Source: Bacteroidales bacterium UBA5349
GTDB lineage: Bacteria; Bacteroidota; Bacteroidia; Bacteroidales; Tenuifilaceae
Direction: 5' to 3'
NCBI GenBank assembly: GCA_002410065.1
Contig: DHQB01000026.1
Coordinates: 124,001 to 188,000 of the forward strand
DNA length: 64,000 bases
Shown: positions 60,959 through 64,000 of the stretch, piece after piece
Layout: every line of letters begins with the position of its first letter
Position numbering within the stretch: the stretch's first letter is position 1
Made by a program: the position numbers and the translations under genes
The notes under the pieces: generated by a model
Told to the model about the DNA's origin: nothing
The model's input: only the letters and a program-made list of their open reading frames with translations
Database searches by the model: none

Positions 60959-61275
60959 GTTTAAATAGCTAGTGGCTATTGTTGAAATAAAACACAGTTC
61001 GATTAAATACTCAATTTTAAGAGCGAATTTTTTTATATTAGCATAAAGTGCTGCTAGTATGGTTGTTCTTTGGATTTTACTTACTTTTCAAACCATAACA
61101 AGTATATTAGTCCGTGGATAAACATGAAGGAAATAAGTGCTTTGTAAGGTTTCTGTTACCTGAAAATCATAGCTTTGTTTAAATTTGGCTAACTTGTTTA
61201 ACTTCAGTTTATCAATACTGCTAACCACCTAAAATCGCACACAGTATATTTTATTTTCAAAACCAGGTTTGTGAT
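60959..61275. other. intergenic region with candidate promoter boxes
   Basis: A 317-bp gap. Near the left end AATAGC-TAGTG-GCTATT could be a weak terminator. Two overlapping exact TAnnTTTG boxes, TAGCTTTG (61170-61177) and TAAATTTG (61180-61187), lie about 90-100 bp before the next gene. A TTTG at 61141-61144 is the only -33-like element, 25 bases from the first box. Otherwise A/T-rich with no gene. Confidence 0.45.
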
Positions 61276-62727
61276 ATGCAAAAAATAAAAACACTTATTG
61301 CACTGCTCCTGTTTACAACCTTTGTAAATGCACAAATGGTTGACATTTCATTGCTCAAACAGCATGTTTACACCCTTGCATCCGACTCGCTTATGGGACG
61401 CGGTTTTGGGGCAAAAGGAGGCAGAATGGCTGCCGATTACATTGAGAAACAGTTTTTTAATGTAGGTATATCTGCTTGGGAAGGAGCTTATAAACATGAA
61501 TTTATAAGCTCAGGGATGATGCTTAAAACGGAAGGTTGCAACATAATTGGGTGGGTTGAAGGGAATGACCCAATACTAAAAAACGAATTTATTGTTATTG
61601 GAGCCCACTACGACCATCTTGCATATAAGTTTAAGAATGGTGAAATGATTGTGTATAACGGAGCCGATGACAACGCTTCGGGAACTGCAACACTTATAGA
61701 ACTTGGCCGCTGGATTGTACATAATAGAACCCAAATTAAGCGGTCGGTAATACTAATTGCCTTTGATGGTGAGGAAGCTGGTCTAATAGGATCAACGCAC
61801 ATTGTTAAAAACAAGCTAATTCCAATTGATAAAGTAAAACTTCTGCTTAACATGGATATGGTTGGGATGCTTTCAACTTACGAAGGGCTAGACCTAGTGG
61901 GCAACAAATCGTTAAACGATGGTGATAAAATTCTTGATGGGATTGCACACAAGCATGGAATAGCTATAAAAAAACAAGGAAGAAAAATTGAGCAACAAAC
62001 CGATACTTCGCCTTTTGGGAGATTAGGAATTCCATCAATTCACATATTTACTTCAACAATATCACCGTACCACAAACCCGAGGACGATGCCGAATTGCTT
62101 GACTTTAGTGGCATGGCGAAAATTGCTGATTTTATGATAGATGCAATAAAAACGTTAAGTAACCAGGAGGAGTTGAAACCCGACAGACGATTTTTGGCAT
62201 TAGTTCAGAGTAAATGGTATGCGCCTACCTTTGGTTTAAAAGTGGGTATGGGTAGCTCAAACCATTCTTACGAAAAGGAGTTTTACGTTGGAAAACAAAT
62301 TTTTGCCGCTCAAGTAGGTTTTTTTTCGAAAATTAATATAACAAAGGCGTTAAGTCTTCAGCCTGAGTTACTATACCGAACAGTAGGAAGCAAGCATACC
62401 AACGGCGTTTTACGAACTCATGAAGTTACCATTCCGGTAAATTTAAGGCTAAGTTTAAACCCTTGGTCAAAAGGGAGTATGACGCCCGAAGTTTTTATTA
62501 TTGCTGGGCCATACTACTCGCATAAATTCTCAGCAAAAGTTGGGGTAAACAAGCTCGACTTTGATAATGATTTTAGGGTAGATGAAAAAGGACTTCAGTA
62601 TGGTATTGGTATTGAGATGATGGGCGTGCAGTTTAGCTCATCGTTTCAACGATCATTTACCTCTATTGATAGAAACAGTAAGGTTTTACCAAATAGCTAC
62701 ATGCTTAGCCTTGGTTTTACTTTTTAA
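61276..62727 (+). CDS. M28 family peptidase fused to an outer-membrane barrel
   Basis: A 483-residue protein. A signal peptide ends near NAQ (residue 20). Residues about 25-300 are an M28 zinc aminopeptidase: His111 and Asp113 in GAHYDH, Asp131 in GADDNASG, Glu166-Glu167 in DGEEAG, Asp in NMDMVG, and His in SPYHKPEDD. All expected ligands are present. Residues about 315-483 switch to strands with Gly/aromatic pattern (FGLKVGMGSSNHSYE, LSLQPELLYRTVGS, YMLSLGFTF), ending in Phe as barrels do. The fusion would hold the peptidase at the outer membrane, facing the periplasm or outside. The upstream gene is on the same strand but 317 bp away. Confidence 0.88.
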   Translation: MQKIKTLIALLLFTTFVNAQMVDISLLKQHVYTLASDSLMGRGFGAKGGRMAADYIEKQFFNVGISAWEGAYKHEFISSGMMLKTEGCNIIGWVEGNDPILKNEFIVIGAHYDHLAYKFKNGEMIVYNGADDNASGTATLIELGRWIVHNRTQIKRSVILIAFDGEEAGLIGSTHIVKNKLIPIDKVKLLLNMDMVGMLSTYEGLDLVGNKSLNDGDKILDGIAHKHGIAIKKQGRKIEQQTDTSPFGRLGIPSIHIFTSTISPYHKPEDDAELLDFSGMAKIADFMIDAIKTLSNQEELKPDRRFLALVQSKWYAPTFGLKVGMGSSNHSYEKEFYVGKQIFAAQVGFFSKINITKALSLQPELLYRTVGSKHTNGVLRTHEVTIPVNLRLSLNPWSKGSMTPEVFIIAGPYYSHKFSAKVGVNKLDFDNDFRVDEKGLQYGIGIEMMGVQFSSSFQRSFTSIDRNSKVLPNSYMLSLGFTF

Positions 62728-62881
62728 ACATTGCAGTTTGTTAAACAATAAATTAAAATTTTTTTGATATTGATGATTTACCGAATACTCACGCAACTCG
62801 CAACTAAATCCACGAACTCATTACCCCTAAAATCAAATTCCTTTTTAGCAAAAATTAATACCTTTACGCCAAAACAATAGT

Positions 62882-64000
62882 ATGAGAAACACAGTTCTCA
62901 CCTTTATACTCCTTACCCTAAGCGTATTTGCTAATGCTCAGGTAACTTTTATTATTAAATCGCTGCCCGAGGATACTCCCAAAGGTTCATCGTTTTTTAT
63001 GGCGGGCACAAACAATAAGTGGACACCTAACGACCCCGATCAGCAGTTTAAGTACGACAATCTTGGCAGACTCTCGCTTACGCTATATTCTCTGCCCGAC
63101 ACCCTTGAGTATAAAATTTGCCGTGGCAACTGGACCTCAGTTGAAGTAGATTCAACTGGCAAGGATATCCCCAACAGAATTTATGTTGATTCGCTGGGCA
63201 AAACCATAGTTCTAACCATCGGCAATTGGCGCGACAGGTTACTACCAAAACAATTGACCTCAACAGCAACCTCAAATGTATTCTTTACCCCCACAAGCAT
63301 TGAGATCCCACAGCTAAATCGGAGGCGCACCGTTAGGGTTTACTTCCCTCCCAACTACTCATCAAGGCAAGGATTCCCGGTAATCTACATGTTCGACGGG
63401 CAAAATGTTTTCGATCAATCAACCGCATTTGCAAACGAGTGGCGAGTTGACGAAACACTCGACAGCCTGCATTACACCCGAGCATTTGGAGCCATTGTAG
63501 TGGCCATTTACCATGGCGAAAACGAACGAATTAACGAGTACACTCCATGGCCAAACCAAGAAAAGGTTGGTGGCGATGGAGCAAAAATGGCAAAGTTTAT
63601 TGTAAAAAATTTAAAACCCTATATCGATAAGCATTACAGAACCCTACCCGATGCTGATAATACCATGATAATTGGCAGTTCTCTGGGCGGGCTGATGGCG
63701 CTTTACACAGCACTTGAGTATCCTGATGTGTTTAGTAGAGTTGGCGTTTTTTCCCCTTCACTTTGGTGGAGCGATGAAATATTTAAACAGATTGAAAAAC
63801 ACAAAAAGAAGGACTATCAAAAAATTTATCTTTTAGCTGGGGAGCAGGAGAACGATAAAATGGTGCCGAACCTGAAGAAAGCTGAAAAGATGTTAAAGGA
63901 AGCTGGATTCTCCGATGACAATGAGCTTATGATAAAAATTTGTGAGGATGGAAGGCACAGCGAATGGTTCTGGGCGCGTGAGTTTCCCTTTGCCGTTAGA
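62882..64000 (+). CDS. exported esterase with N-terminal starch-binding-like domain (partial)
   Basis: An open frame from the ATG at 62882 that runs off the right edge (373 codons, no stop). A signal peptide ends near ANA (about residue 19). Residues about 21-120 resemble a CBM20/CBM48-like domain (FFMAGTNNKWTPNDP, EYKICRGNW). Residues about 150-373 are an esterase of the PF00756 type, with nucleophile Ser267 in GSSLGG and His359 in GRHSEWFW. Related proteins include the IroE/Fes-type esterases and feruloyl esterases. Substrate unknown. It lies 154 bp after the M28 gene; a separate promoter is possible but only a 7-of-8 box (TACCTTTA) is seen. Confidence 0.85.
   Translation, partial: MRNTVLTFILLTLSVFANAQVTFIIKSLPEDTPKGSSFFMAGTNNKWTPNDPDQQFKYDNLGRLSLTLYSLPDTLEYKICRGNWTSVEVDSTGKDIPNRIYVDSLGKTIVLTIGNWRDRLLPKQLTSTATSNVFFTPTSIEIPQLNRRRTVRVYFPPNYSSRQGFPVIYMFDGQNVFDQSTAFANEWRVDETLDSLHYTRAFGAIVVAIYHGENERINEYTPWPNQEKVGGDGAKMAKFIVKNLKPYIDKHYRTLPDADNTMIIGSSLGGLMALYTALEYPDVFSRVGVFSPSLWWSDEIFKQIEKHKKKDYQKIYLLAGEQENDKMVPNLKKAEKMLKEAGFSDDNELMIKICEDGRHSEWFWAREFPFAVR

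Noticed and set aside
1..64000. Mobile elements, prophage, integrons, defence islands
   Set aside because: No transposase, integrase, recombinase, restriction-modification, toxin-antitoxin or Cas gene was recognised; the two tRNA genes have no attached integrase or duplicated 3' end.

Overview
The window looks like chromosomal DNA from a member of the Bacteroidota, most likely the Bacteroidales/Marinilabiliales side of the phylum. The grounds are a type IX secretion (T9SS) type B sorting domain paired with a PorP/SprF protein, DUF5689 lipoproteins beside a TonB-dependent receptor, a GSCFA protein, a NagB-PIG-L fusion, a Bacteroidota-style LptE, and repeated TAnnTTTG boxes (the Bacteroidota -7 promoter element) upstream of genes. 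No transposase, integrase, phage gene or CRISPR array was seen. Family names below are from memory of the families; no database search was run.

Layout. 1-120: tail of a + strand gene and a shared terminator. 136-6599 (-): six-gene run of exported proteins (LPP20-like, DUF6175-like, a barrel-ended protein), a putative envelope system of unknown function. 6829-8274 (-): alkaline phosphatase. 8382-10763 (-): ExbB / small membrane protein / ExbD / ExbD energy-transduction operon, then tRNA-Ser. 10991-17130 (-): housekeeping genes ansA, tatD, dprA, a small membrane protein, proline dehydrogenase and aroA. 17280-30534 (-): a surface-adhesin locus with a 3887-residue repeat protein, its PorP/SprF partner and a membrane protein. 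30899-37477 (-): tRNA-Arg, a DUF4412-like exported protein, groEL/groES, secG, a conserved TPR-like protein, lptE and a sigma-54 activator. 37659-38432 (+): kdsB. 38483-44681: an exported EEP-family nuclease/phosphatase (-) diverging from a TonB receptor with two DUF5689 lipoproteins (+). 44764-47669 (-): ZIP transporter, GSCFA protein, small membrane protein, DEDDh exonuclease. 47972-50364 (-): catalase and a monoacylglycerol-lipase-like hydrolase. 50601-54759 (-): NagB-PIG-L fusion and a sodium/solute symporter. 55092-60045 (-): queG, a tandem SiaC-like protein, and leuS carrying an inserted nuclease-like domain. 60404-64000 (+): a secreted coiled-coil protein, an M28 peptidase fused to an outer-membrane barrel, and an exported esterase cut by the window end.

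How it fits together. Much of the window serves the cell envelope: energising (ExbB/ExbD) and using (TonB receptor) outer-membrane transport, building LPS (kdsB, lptE), secretion (secG), surface display of a giant adhesin (T9SS type B plus PorP), and scavenging (alkaline phosphatase, EEP enzyme, peptidase, esterase, amino-sugar catabolism). The most unusual items are the PD-(D/E)XK-like insertion inside LeuRS, the six-gene exported cluster at the left end, the peptidase-barrel fusion, the tandem SiaC-like protein, and a 12-bp-arm dyad just upstream of nagB.
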